The notes under the pieces were generated by a model. The model saw only the letters and a program-made list of their open reading frames with translations, had not been told where the DNA came from and ran no database searches. Below, piece after piece: positions 14,301 through 26,300 of a DNA stretch of 64,000 nt; the first letter of the stretch is position 1, and every line of letters begins with the position of its first letter. The stretch is from assembly GCF_008831285.2 (NCBI RefSeq), contig NC_045145.1, forward strand, positions 3,016,723-3,080,722, written 5' to 3'. A program made the position numbers and the translations under genes. The stretch comes from Nymphaea colorata. Lineage: Eukaryota > Streptophyta > Magnoliopsida > Nymphaeales > Nymphaeaceae.

Positions 14301-17300
14301 TTTATTAGCTGTAATATTTGTTTAAAAGAGATTAGTGAAAATTATTAGATCGTACGTGTTGGATTATTTCCTTCACAGTGGGGGAAGCTTGAGCTTAGAT
14401 ATCTATCATGCTCAGTTTGTTACATTACCTCAAGAAGATACAACTTGCAATCGGGTTGGTGAATACATTAGCCATTTGATCTTAGAGACATGAGCTGTAG
14501 ATATATATTCTAATTGCACTACATCACTAATATAATGACTATCCGCCTCAATGTGTTTTGTCCTCTCATGAAAAAATTGCTTATTAGCAATTGAGTAACA
14601 ACTTTATTTTCATACTTCATCACCTTAAAATTGGAACTTTAACATTCAAATCCTTCGACATGGATTTGATCCACATCATCTCACTTGTTGTTTGAGCCAT
14701 GACTCTATATTCTAACTTTGCATGAGACTTGAGAACTGTTAGAATATATTGTAATGGGGAATCGGGTCCATATCTGGACCCGGTCCTATGGGGCACGGAT
14801 ACCGAGGTGGACTCGGTACCCTAGGCGGCACTCTTTCTCTCCTTCCTATATATTCTTCACTTACATGTAATTGTTGAGTTAAGTGAATATAATTTTCTCT
14901 CTCCTAGGGTTGCGGTTTGCCCCTAGGTCAGAGCTTCCCCGTGGTTTTTCACCTCTTTCTGAGGTTTTCCACGTATATTGTGTGTTCTTTCTCTGCTCTC
15001 TCCTTGTGGTTCGTGTTTCTACAAGAACAACAGTTTGTTTCTTGCTCGTCCATGTCACCAGATTTCCTCCTACAAATAAGTTCTCATGTCTTTAATAGAT
15101 CATGCATAATTGACATCTGAACATGCTACCACATCAAGAGAGGTTCCCTTCTTAAATAACAATAATTTTTTAGAAGACTGTTGAGAAAACATGTTGCTTT
15201 TTGATATTTAAAGTGTTATGTGTTTTGGTATTTAGTATTAGGTAGCTTTCTGAATTTTTAATATTTTGGTGGACTCTTTATGTAAAGGGTTAGTCTTAAC
15301 CCTAATCTTATTTAGTCTAATGAAAAGAGGATCAGCAGCACGTTTTTCTGCTGCTACCTTTCTCTCCTCCTTCCTCTCATTCTTCTCTACCTCTCAACGT
15401 AACATGGTATCAGAGCTTGAGACCTAGGGCTGTGACGTCTAGGGTTTTCCTTTCTTTCTCTCCTTTTCTCTTCCTATCATTCTCCATCAAGTTGGGCGTC
15501 TAAGGTTGCTGCTGTCGGTGGGACTGCTTGATAAAGAAAAAGGGGCAGATCACGTTCTTCATGTAGAGACGTGATCTGTACCCTATGTTGCTGCTAAAGA
15601 AGATGTGTTGCTGTTGACGTTCAGATCTTAAGGTTGAAGTCCCTCATGTTGCTGAAGAAGATGTGTTGCTGTTGATGTTCAGATCTGAAGGTCGAAGTCG
15701 ACTAGTTGCTGTTTTGGTTCAGATCTGAAGGTAGAAGTCGACTAGTTGTTGTTTTGGTTCAGATCTGAAGGTCGACGTTGCTGTTTTTGTTGGTTCAGAT
15801 CTGCAGAAACAAAAAAAAAGGGTTGCTGTTTTTGTTTGTTCGAAACAGTTCAGATCTGAATCCAGAAGTGTATCAGATCTAGGTGGTGTCATTGCAACGT
15901 GTTGGTGTTGATCAGATCTGATTCAGTGGATGTTATTATCAAAAATATATATATATATCAGATCAGACGTTTTTTTTTGTGTGTTTCAGGTTTGATTTTC
16001 AGACATTGAATCAAAATATATATAAAGTCTGATCTGCCTGGCGTGTGGAGGTTTGATTTTCAGACATTGATTATCAAAAATACATAACGTCTGATCTGCC
16101 TGGCGTGTGGTGCAGAGTTTTTTTTTCAGCCAAAGGTTGATTTTCAGTCTATAGTGGGCCTGATTTCGTGGTTTTATCATGGCTGCAAACAGATCTATAC
16201 AATTTGATAGAACTGAATCTGGAAATCAACACTTAGAGGCAAGTGTTGAGTACAAAGCTTTCTCAAATCCTTTTTCGTTTGGATCTACTATCAAACTTGA
16301 TGGAGCCAACTATGATGTATGGGCTAGAACCTTCATGTTGTCTGTCGTTGGACATGGGAAGAAATATATATTGGAAGAAGATGAACCGGTTGAAAAAACT
16401 GGTAAATACGCACGGTGGGAGGAAGAAAACAGCATTATTAGTGCTTGGCTTATGAATAGCACTCAACCCCACATAGCAGCAGGACTTTGTTATTATAATA
16501 CAGCCAAAGATATGTGGAATTCTCTTCGGCAGACGTATTCTCAAGATAAAAATATCAGCAAAATTTTACAGGTTCAGCAAAAATTGCTACAAATGCAGCA
16601 AGGTGACATGGATTTGACAGAATATTTTACAAAGTTGAAGTTTGCTTATGAAAAGATGAATTCCTTAAAACCACCCTGTAAGCATTGTCTCAAATCTCAC
16701 ATGGAGCAAATGATTGTGGTTAAATTTCTTGCTGGACTATCTTCTGATTATTCTCCATCCAAGGTTCAAATGCTTACAGGCTCTGATTTTCTCGATCTTG
16801 ATGAGGCCTTCAATAGACTAAACAGATTGGCTATTACTCTTCCTCCTTCCCCAAACAACTCACAGCCATCTGCCCTTGCCTCATTTGGGGGAGGAAGAGG
16901 TGGTCTATATTCTTCCCGTGGTAGAGGAAGAGGCCGAGGCCCTGGAGGACGTGGAAGACTTCAGTGCACATATTGTGGTCGTCTTGGTCACCTAGAGGAT
17001 AGGTGCTGGAATAAAGTGGGTAAACCTAACTCATCCACTTCTTCGTCTGTGACATCTTCATCCAGCTCTACTCCAAATACACATCCTATCAGTATGGCTC
17101 CTAAGGCGAATCCCACTGCTGCTTCTGTAGATGCTACATCTCTTAATTTAAGTCCAGCTGAAATTGACTTAATTATGGAGCATAGGTCTAATGCTACTCC
17201 TTCTACCTCATCGGCATCTACAGTTGTCACAAGTTCAGCGTACTCTGCAGGTAACACTACTTCTAGAGGTTGTTGGATAATTGATTCTGGAGCATCTAAA

Positions 17301-20300
17301 CACTTTTGTGGAGATGCTAGTATTTCAAACCTGCAGAAATTTGATTCTCCTCAACATGTTCGTTTGGCGGATGGAAGACTATCGCCAGTTGAAGGACGTG
17401 GAGATGTTTATCTTTCTCCTTCTTTACATGTCCATGATGTGTTATATGCTCCTGAATTCCCGAAGAATTTATTATTTGTAAACAAACTAACAAAAGAGAT
17501 GAATTGCAGAGTTATTTTTTACTCGGGTACTTGTGTATTTCAGGATCTATCGACTGGGAGGAAGATTGGTGGAGGCCATGAGATAGATGGAATATACATC
17601 TTGGATACATCCCCTAAGGAGGCGTCATTCCATGTTGATTCTACTTCAAGTGCCTTCCAGTGGCATCTCAGATTGGGTCATCCTTCATTCCCTAAACTTC
17701 GGCTGCTGTGTCCTCAAATCTCTTCCACAACGTCTATCGAGTGTGAAGCTTGTCAACTGGGCAAGCATTGTCGTACTTCCTTTCCATCGAGTCAAAGTCA
17801 GTCTAGTCAATGTCTATTTGATTTAGTCCATGTTGATGTTTGGGGGCCTAGTCGGGTTCCAAGTCGGTTGTCGTCTCGTTATTATCTTTCTATTGTTGAT
17901 GATTTCTCTCGTGTCACTTGGGTGTTTTTGATGAAAGACAGAACTGAAGCTTCTTGTATCTTGAAATCTTTCATATTGGAAATAAAAACTCAATTTAATT
18001 CTTGTGTCAAGGTTGTTCGCACTGACAATGCTCTCGAGTTCAAATCCTCTCATTTACTTGAATTCTATAAATCTCTAGGTATTGTTCCACATTTTACATG
18101 CCCTCACACATCTCAACAGAATGGTGTAGTTGAAAGAAAACATCGTCATCTGTTGGATGTAGCCCGCACCATCATGATTCATTCTCATATGCCTTCCAAA
18201 TTTTGGGGAGATGCAATTTTGACTCCATATTACCTAATAAATAGAATGCCATCATCTTCCATAGACAACAAAATTCCAATACAAATTCTATACCCAAATA
18301 GAGCTTTATTTTCGTTACCCCCACGTATATTTGGGTGCACATGTTTTGTCCATAAACTTGGTCCCAATCGAGATAAACTGGCTGCTCAAGCAAGTAAATG
18401 TGTGTTTGTGGGATACTCAAAAAATCAAAAGGGGTATCGATGCCTTGATCCTATATCTAATCGAGAGTTTGTCAGTGCCGATGTAACCTTTCTCGAATCA
18501 TCTCCATACTTTCTTGCACGTACTTCAAATCCTAAGTCTGAGATGTCATCTTCGGTTCCACTTCCAATTCCTCCAATTCCTCTTGAGTCCCTTCCTTGTT
18601 CATCATCACCCTCCATCCCTCGGTTTAAAGATCCTCCTCTTACATATTCAAGAAGAAATCCATCATCTAATGACCCAGCACCATCTTGCTCTCAGGAGGT
18701 AAGTAGTTTTGAATTACATAACATGCCTGAGTGTTCCCTTGATGCTCCAGTTCCTGATGAATTACCTATAGCTCTGCGTAAAGGGACTAGGCAATGTACA
18801 ATTCATCCTCTTTCTAAGTTTGTTAGTACAGCCAATGTGGGAAATCATATGTGCAAATTCATTGATGCCTTGTCAGCTACATCCATTCCTATTTCACATG
18901 AACAAGCTATGTTGGACTCTAAGTGGTACCAGGCTATGAAGGAGGAGATGGATTCTCTCATATCTCGTCACACTTGGGATCTCGTTGAACCTCCTTATGG
19001 GGCAGATATTGTTGGCTCAAAATGGGTTTTCACTATCAAGTACAACTCAGATGGTACAGTTGAGCGCTACAAAGCACGTTTGGTAGCAAAAGGGTACACA
19101 CAGACATATGGTGTTGACTTCTTTGAAACCTTCTCTCCTGTTGCACGTTTGGGCACTATACGACTTATTATATCTATTGCAGTTCATTATGGTTGGAACA
19201 TGTACCAACTCAATGTTAAAAATGCCTTTCTTTATGGGGATTTAACTGAAATAGTCTATATGCAGCAACCACTCGGCTTTGAGAAACAGGGGGAGTGTAC
19301 CAAGGTATGTCTGTTAAAGAATGCTATATATGGTTTGAAACAGAGTCCTAGAGCATGGTTTCAGAAGTTGTGTGAAGTTGTGTCTAAGTTTGAGTTTCAG
19401 AGATCTCCTCTAGACCATTCACTGTTCATAAAAAGGACCTCCAGAGGTATAGTTGTTATGGTGGTATATGTGGATGATATTATTTTAACTGGTGACAATG
19501 AACAAGAAATACATGACACAAAGGAATATTTGCGGCAACATTTTGTTACTAAAGATCTTGGCTCACTACGTTACTTCTTGGGGATAGAAGCGGCAAGGAG
19601 CAAAGAAGGTCTAGTCCTTTCTCAAAGAAAATATGTTCTTGATTTGCTTCACGAAACAGGTATGACTGGAACTAAACCAGCTTCTATACCTATGAATTCT
19701 CGTACTCATTTATATGATGACAAATCTGAGCTTGTTGATAGCAAATCATATCGGTCTCTCATTGGAAAGCTACTATATGTAACAATTACTAGACCTGATA
19801 TATCCTTTGCTGTGGGAAAACTAAGCCAATTTATGGACAAGCCGAGGAAAGCCCATTGGGATGCAGCTCTGTTATTATTGAAATTTCTCAAAGGCTCCCC
19901 TGGGAAGGGTCTATTATTTAAAAGAAGCACCTCACTTCAGATAGAAGCTTACTCTGATGCAGATTATGCAGGCTCAATTGATGACAGAAAGTCCACTACA
20001 GGATTCTGTATCTTTGTTGGTGGCAACTTAGTCTCTTGGAGAAGTAAAAAACAAGCTGTTGTTGCTCGATCAAGTGCAGAGTCAGAATATCGAGCCATGG
20101 CCCAAACAGCCACTGAGATAACATGGGTGAAAGGCATGCTAGAAGGTCTTGGAATTCAGGTTGAGCTGCCTATAAAAATGCAATGTGATAATAAAGCGGC
20201 TACTTACATAGCAAATAATCCGGTCTTCCACGAGCGGACCAAACATATTGAAGTTGATTGTCATTACATTAGAGACTTAGTCCAAGCTGGGATTATCTCT

Positions 20301-23300
20301 ACTGAGTATGTTGCTTCCGAAGACCAACCTGCAGATATATTTACCAAAGCTCTTCCAATATCCAATTTCACGAAGTGTTGTAGCAAGCTGAGCATGATAG
20401 ACATCTATGCTCCAGCTTGAGGGGGAGTGTTGAGAAAACGTGTTGCTTTTTGATATTTAAAGTGTTATGTGTTTTGGTATTTAGTATTAGGTAGCTTTCT
20501 GAATTTTTAATATTTTGGTGGACTCTTTATGTAAAGGGTTAGTCTTAACCCTAATCTTATTTAGTCTAATGAAAAGAGGATCAGCAACACGTTTTTCTGC
20601 TGCTACCTTTCTCTCCTCCTTCCTCTCATTCTTCTCTACCTCTCAACGTAACTGTTAGAATATGTTGTTGTGGGAACCAGGTCCATATCTGGACCCGGTT
20701 CTATGGGGCGCGGGTACCGAGGTGGGCTCGGTACCCTAGGCGGCTTCTCCTCTCTCCCTCTATATATTGTCACTTATGTGTAAGTGTTGGATTAAGTGAA
20801 TATAATTTTTCTCTCTCCTAGGGTTGCTGTTTGCCCCTAGGTCAGAGCTTCCCCGTGGTTTTTCACCTCTTTCTGAGGTTTTCCACGTATATTGTGTGTT
20901 CTTTCTCTGCTCTCTTCTTGTGGTACGTGTTTCTACATGGTATCAGAGCCACCACGTGTGAGATCGTTGGTGGGCAAGTAGTGTTTTTTCCGCCGTTCTT
21001 GTGCCGCCTCCGTTGCCGTTTCCAGCACCGCCGCCGACACTGTTCCCAGCGCCGCTACTGTTGCTGGTTTCCGTGCTGACGCCATCCAGGAACGCCGCCG
21101 CTGCCGCCGTCGTTTTTGTCCTTCCGCCGCCCAGGTACACCGCCGTCGTCCATCGTTCCCAGCGCCGCCGTCGTTTTTGTTTTCCGCCGCCCAGGAACGC
21201 CGCCGTCGTCGTTCCCAGCGCTGCCCTGCCGTCGTCTCCTGCCTTCTCGTCGCTCCTGCCTCGTTCTCGCCGCTGTGCCTCTTGTTGCTGTGTGCGTGTT
21301 TGTGATGGCAGAAGCGATGGGCACTCAAAAAGATGTCATTCTTGACGCGGGCAGCGCCTCCAAGACTGAGAACGTGCCGATCCAGGTCACCTCCATCTGT
21401 CTGACTAAGGACAATTACCTATCCTGGTCTGCCGCTCTCGAGATTGGGATTACTAGCCGTGGGCGTCTCTCTTACATCACTGGCGACAATCCTGCGCCCA
21501 TCAAATCTGACCCTCAATGGGCAACGTGGGCGTTGGAGGACAGCCAAGTGAAGGTATGGATTATCAGCTCCGTGTCCTCCGATATCCAGCCCCTCATTCT
21601 GCGGAAGCCGACCTCTTTTGATATGTGGACTGTGCTTGCGAAGATGTATGGTCGCAAGAAGAGACATCTGCGCACCTATCAGATTAAACACAGTATTTAC
21701 TCCCTGACACAGGGTGATTTGTCTGTTGCTGCCTTCTATGCTGCCCTGAAGACCAAATGGGAGGAGCTAGATTACCATGTGACTGATGAGTGGAAGTGCG
21801 GTTCAGATCATTCCCTCTACTGGGAAAAGGAATGGATGGACCGTACGTTTCTGTTTCTGGGAGGCCTGCGGGATGAATTTGAGTCTATTCGCAGCCAGAT
21901 TCTTAATGGTGATGAGATTCCGGGGATAGATGAAGTATATGCTCGAGTTGAGTCTGAAGAACAACGTCGCCAGGTGATGCAACTCGACACCGGTCATGGC
22001 CCTTCTGCCTTTGTCAGCTGTGCCTCAGGGACTGGGCAGCGTCCTGCCCGACATTGCACTCATTGCAACAAGTTGGGACATTCGGTGGATTTCTGTTGGG
22101 ATCTTCATCCCGAGAAGAGACTGGTCAGAGGTCGTCCTCCTTCTGGCAAGCGTAGCCCTTCTGTGTCTGATTCCAGTCAGAGCAATACTTCTAGTGGTGC
22201 AAAGTCCAAGCTGTCCCCTGCTCAACTTAAGGAGCTACAGGCGTACATCAGCCGCCTATCGACTACCCCTGAGGAGTCCTCCACGTCTGAAGGGGCTCAG
22301 CTAGCCCAAGCCCTCGTTGCCTCGACTGATCAAGGTAACCCTTCTCTTGGTGATTGGATTGTTGATAGTGGAGCCACTCACCACATGACAGGGAACTCTA
22401 AACTCTTTCAAGAATATCAACTTTTCTCTGGCAAGCAACGCGTGTCTATGGCAGATGGGTCTTCTATCTCTGTGGCTGGGAAAGGGAGCTTGTCCCTGTT
22501 GAACAAATACCGTCTCCACAATGCCCTGCATGTTCCAAATATTCCTGTGAACTTACTCTCTGTCAGCAGTATTACTAAAGAATTAAATTGTAATCTGATT
22601 TTTTCTGCTGATCACTGTTCCCTGCAGGACTTGGTGACGGGGAAGAAGATTGGGATTGGTTCGGTTACTGATGGGCTCTACAAACTGCCGGTGCAAGTTG
22701 CTTCAGCATTGATTTCTGCCACGAGTGGTCACTTGTCTAGTGTGAACGATAGATCTACTGTTCTGCGATGGCACGAGCGTCTTGGTCATCTCCCATTCCA
22801 GTTAATAAAGAAGTTGTTTCCTCATTTGTTTGCTTCTGTCTCCATTGACTCCTTCGCTTGTGAAGTGTGTCAATTGGCTAAACATGTCAGGGCTTCGTAC
22901 CCTATTTCATTGAATAAAACCACTCATCCGTTTGCCTTAGTTCATTCCGATGTTTGGGGTCCTTCTGGAGTACCCACATGTGGTGGTTGTCACTATTTTT
23001 TGACGCTTATTGATGATTACTCTAGATGTACGTTCGTGTTCTTGTTGCGAGAACGTAGTGAGGTTCCAGCAGTTGTGAAAAACTTTGTTGCCTTTGTTGA
23101 GACTCAATTCCATACAACTGTTCAAGCTTTCCGTACGGATAATGCAAGGGAATATGTCTCTCAATCCCTTGATAATTTCTTGAAAGGCAAAGGTATTGTT
23201 CATGAAACCTCTTGTAGTTATACCCCTCCTCAAAATGGTATAGCTGAATGTAAAAATCGTCATCTTTTGAATGTTACCCGGGCCATTATGTTCCAACGTC

Positions 23301-26300
23301 ATGTCCCGAAGCGGTATTGGGGTGATGCACTTCTCACTAGTGCACACCTCATTAACCGTATGCCTACTAGGGTGTTGGATGGTCAGTCTCCTTATTCTAC
23401 CCTGTGGCCCACTCAGAATCCGTGGCCTCTTACTCCTCGTGTCTTTGGGTGCAGTTGTTTTGTGCATAATCATAGCCCTACTCTCAAAAAACTTGATCCC
23501 CGGTCTATTAAAGGAGTTTTCTTGGGGTACTCTTCCACTCAGAAGGGGTACAAATGTGTGGATCCCACTACTTCCAAAGTGTATGTTTCGAGGGATGTCA
23601 CATTTCATGAACATGAATCGTATTTTCCGGTGAATCCTCTTCAGGGGGAGTGTCTTGGGAACAAAGGGGAAGAGTATTCCTCTAATCAGCTGATTCAGTT
23701 TATGGAGTTTTTGGATTACAAGGTTAGTCCCAGTGTGATTGACACGGTCACGGTCAGTAATGAGAAGGGCAGTCATATGGAAGGGGTCACGGTGGATGCT
23801 CAGCCCACTGTTGCCCGGGATCACTTGTTTGGCCAGGTTTATGTCAGAAAGGAGAAAGCTACAGTGGAAGATGTTGGTGATGAGGATAGAACCAATCCCA
23901 ATCCTGTGATCTCCCCGGATGACCCAAGTCCATCGAATGAAGAGCTCCCCATTGCTTTGCGCAAAGGCACCAGGTCATGTACTTCTCACCCTATTCAGAG
24001 ATTTGTTTCTTATGCTAAGCTCAGTACAAATTACAAATGTTTTATCACAACCTTATCCGAAGTTGTTATTCCCAGGTCGGTGGATGATGCTAAGGATGAT
24101 CCCAAGTGGTTACATGCTATGACGGAGGAGATGGGTGCGTTAGCTAAGAACAAAACATGGGAAGTTGTTGATATCCCTAAAGGGACACATTTAGTTGGCT
24201 CTAAGTGGGTTTACAACGTGAAGTACAAACCTGATGGCACTGTAGATCGATATAAAGCTCGTCTGGTTGCAAAAGGGTTCAGTCAGAAGTATGGGATCGA
24301 CTATCTTGAGACCTTTGCCCCTGTTGCAAAGTTGAAGACCGTGAGGGTTATTCTTGCTCTTGCTGTGCACAGGAAGTGGCGCATGGACCAGCTTGATGTT
24401 AAAAATGCGTTCTTGAACGGCCATCTGGAGGAAGAAGTCTATATGATCATGCCTCCCGGGTATGTTCAAGAGGGAAAATGTTGTCACCTCAAGAAAGCTT
24501 TGTATGGCTTGAAGCAGTCGCCTAGAGCTTGGTTTGAGAGACTAAGGATCGTTATGAAGTCTACTGGGTACAAGCAAGGAAATGGAGATCATACCCTATT
24601 CATAAAGCAGAGAGATGGTCTGGTGAGTCTTCTCCTTGTCTACGTTGATGATATGATTGTCACTGGCAGTGATGAGGAAGAAAACAAGCTAAAGAATTCG
24701 ACCTCAAGGATCTGGGTAAGCTGAGATACTTTCTGGGGATAGAGATTGCTCGATCAGAGACAGGGCTGGTTATGAATCAAAGGAAGTACACTCTTGACTT
24801 ACTAAAGGAGACAGGTAAACTTGGTTGTAGGCCCTATCTTACTCCTATGGAGTCGGGGACTAAGATAAGTATCAAGACAGACACTATTCTGGATGAGGAA
24901 GGAAAAAGGCGATATCAGAGGCTAGTAGGTAAGCTTATCTATCTTACTCTAACTCGCCCTGATATCACGTATGCGGTAAATGTGCTAAGTCAATTTATGC
25001 ATGCTCCCACGGATTGTCACTGGAAGAGTGTAGAAAGAGTGTTGGGATATCTAAAGAATGACCCAGGAAAAGGACTGCTGTATACTCGACAAGACAAACT
25101 TACTATTGAGGGTTACTCAGATGCAGATTGGGCAGGTTGTACTGACACAAGGAGGTCCACTACAGGGTATTGTATCTTTCTTGGAGGTAACCTAGTTGTT
25201 TGGAGAAGTAAGAGGCAAGAAGTTTGTTCGAGGTCTAGTGCTGAGGCTGAGTACAGAGCTGTTGCAATGGGGGTTACAGAGATGCTGTGGCTAAAGATTC
25301 TTTTAACTGATATTGGTGTGGAACTGGGAGATAAAATGAAGATGTACTGTGACAACAAGTCTGCGATTAACCTTGCCAATAATCCAGTTCTACATGACAG
25401 GACCAAACATGTGGAGATTGATCGTCATTTTATCCGGGAACGCATTGACTCAAAGGAGCTGATTCTGCCATATATGAAATCTGAAGATCAAGTTGCAGAC
25501 GTCCTAACTAAAGGGCTTTGTACTTCTTCATTCGAAAAGAATGTTAGCAAGCTTGGCATGTTTGACATGTATGCCAAGTTTGAGGGGGAGTGTTAGAATA
25601 TGTTGTTGTGGGAACCGGGTCCATATCTGGACCCGGTTCTATGGGGCGCGGGTACCGAGGTGGGCTCGGTACCCTAGGCGGCTTCTCCTCTCTCCCTCTA
25701 TATATTGTCACTTATGTGTAAGTGTTGGATTAAGTGAATATAATTTTTCTCTCTCCTAGGGTTGCGGTTTGCCCCTAGGTCAGAGCTTTCCCGTGGTTTT
25801 TCACCTCTTTTTGAGGTTTTCCACGTATATTGTGTGTTCTTTCTCTGCTCTCTTCTTGTGGTACGTGTTTCTACAGTAACAAAGACTTTAAATATATAAG
25901 AATCGTCATAGCTACATCCCAATGCACTCTGGTTGTTTTGTTCATAAGATGACTGATTTTACTAACAAGTAGAGATATATCAACTCTAGTGGCAGTCACA
26001 TAAAAGTCGTGTATCAACAAAAGAGTGATAATTTTTGCTATCAACTAGCTCATGTTGTGCATCAAATAAGTGTATCTTGGGATCCATCGGAACATTGGCA
26101 GGTTTAGCACTCAACATTCCCATCTCTTCAGCCAATCCAACAGATACTTGGCTTGGGATAAAACTATAACTTTCTTATCGTTGACCATGTCAGTATTTAA
26201 GTAGTATCTTAGTGGCCATGGTCATTGGTGGCAAAATACTTTTGAAGATGTGCCTTGGTGTCAAAAATGCCTTGCATACTACTCCCTATTAATAATATGT

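Larger units (their letters stand above)
20653..25875 (+). mobile_element. Copia element 2, full length, nested in the 3' LTR of element 1
   Basis: LTRs of 285 bp lie at 20653-20937 and 25591-25875. The primer-binding site is at 20938-20949 and a GAGGGGGAG purine tract ends at 25590. The flanking duplication GTAAC (20648-20652 and 25876-25880) is perfect and lies within the end of element 1's LTR. By eye the two LTRs differ at 4 of 285 positions. The gag-pol region is broken by one frameshift. The leader (20950-21304) is unusually rich in CCGCCG and CGTCGT triplets compared with the AT-rich surroundings. Confidence 0.95.
15179..25881 (+). mobile_element. Copia element 1, full length, interrupted by element 2
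   Basis: Ty1-copia LTR retrotransposon. The 5' LTR is 15179-15404. A primer-binding site TGGTATCAGAGC (15405-15416) follows directly. The leader runs to 16178, then comes one gag-pol frame, a purine tract (20421-20427) and the 3' LTR from 20428. Its last base before the interruption is 20652; the final A is at 25881, after element 2. The 5-bp target duplication is AAGAC at 15174-15178 and 25882-25886. By eye the two LTRs differ at 2 of 226 positions, so the insertion is recent. The net element without element 2 is about 5.5 kb. Confidence 0.95.

Noticed and set aside
21116-21304. N-terminal extension of element 2 gag-pol from 21116
   Set aside because: The codon at 21116 is TTG. The stretch is low-complexity GC-rich leader; the first ATG in frame is 21305, where gag similarity begins.
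20933-21328. Minus-strand frames of 89-131 codons over the element 2 leader
   Set aside because: Shadows of the GC-rich triplet repeats; arginine- and alanine-rich low complexity.
22937-23824. Minus-strand 295-codon frame
   Set aside because: Lies opposite the integrase region of element 2; a shadow frame without family similarity.
24772-25596. A separate 274-codon gene
   Set aside because: It is the RNase H end of element 2's pol after a frameshift, not an independent gene.
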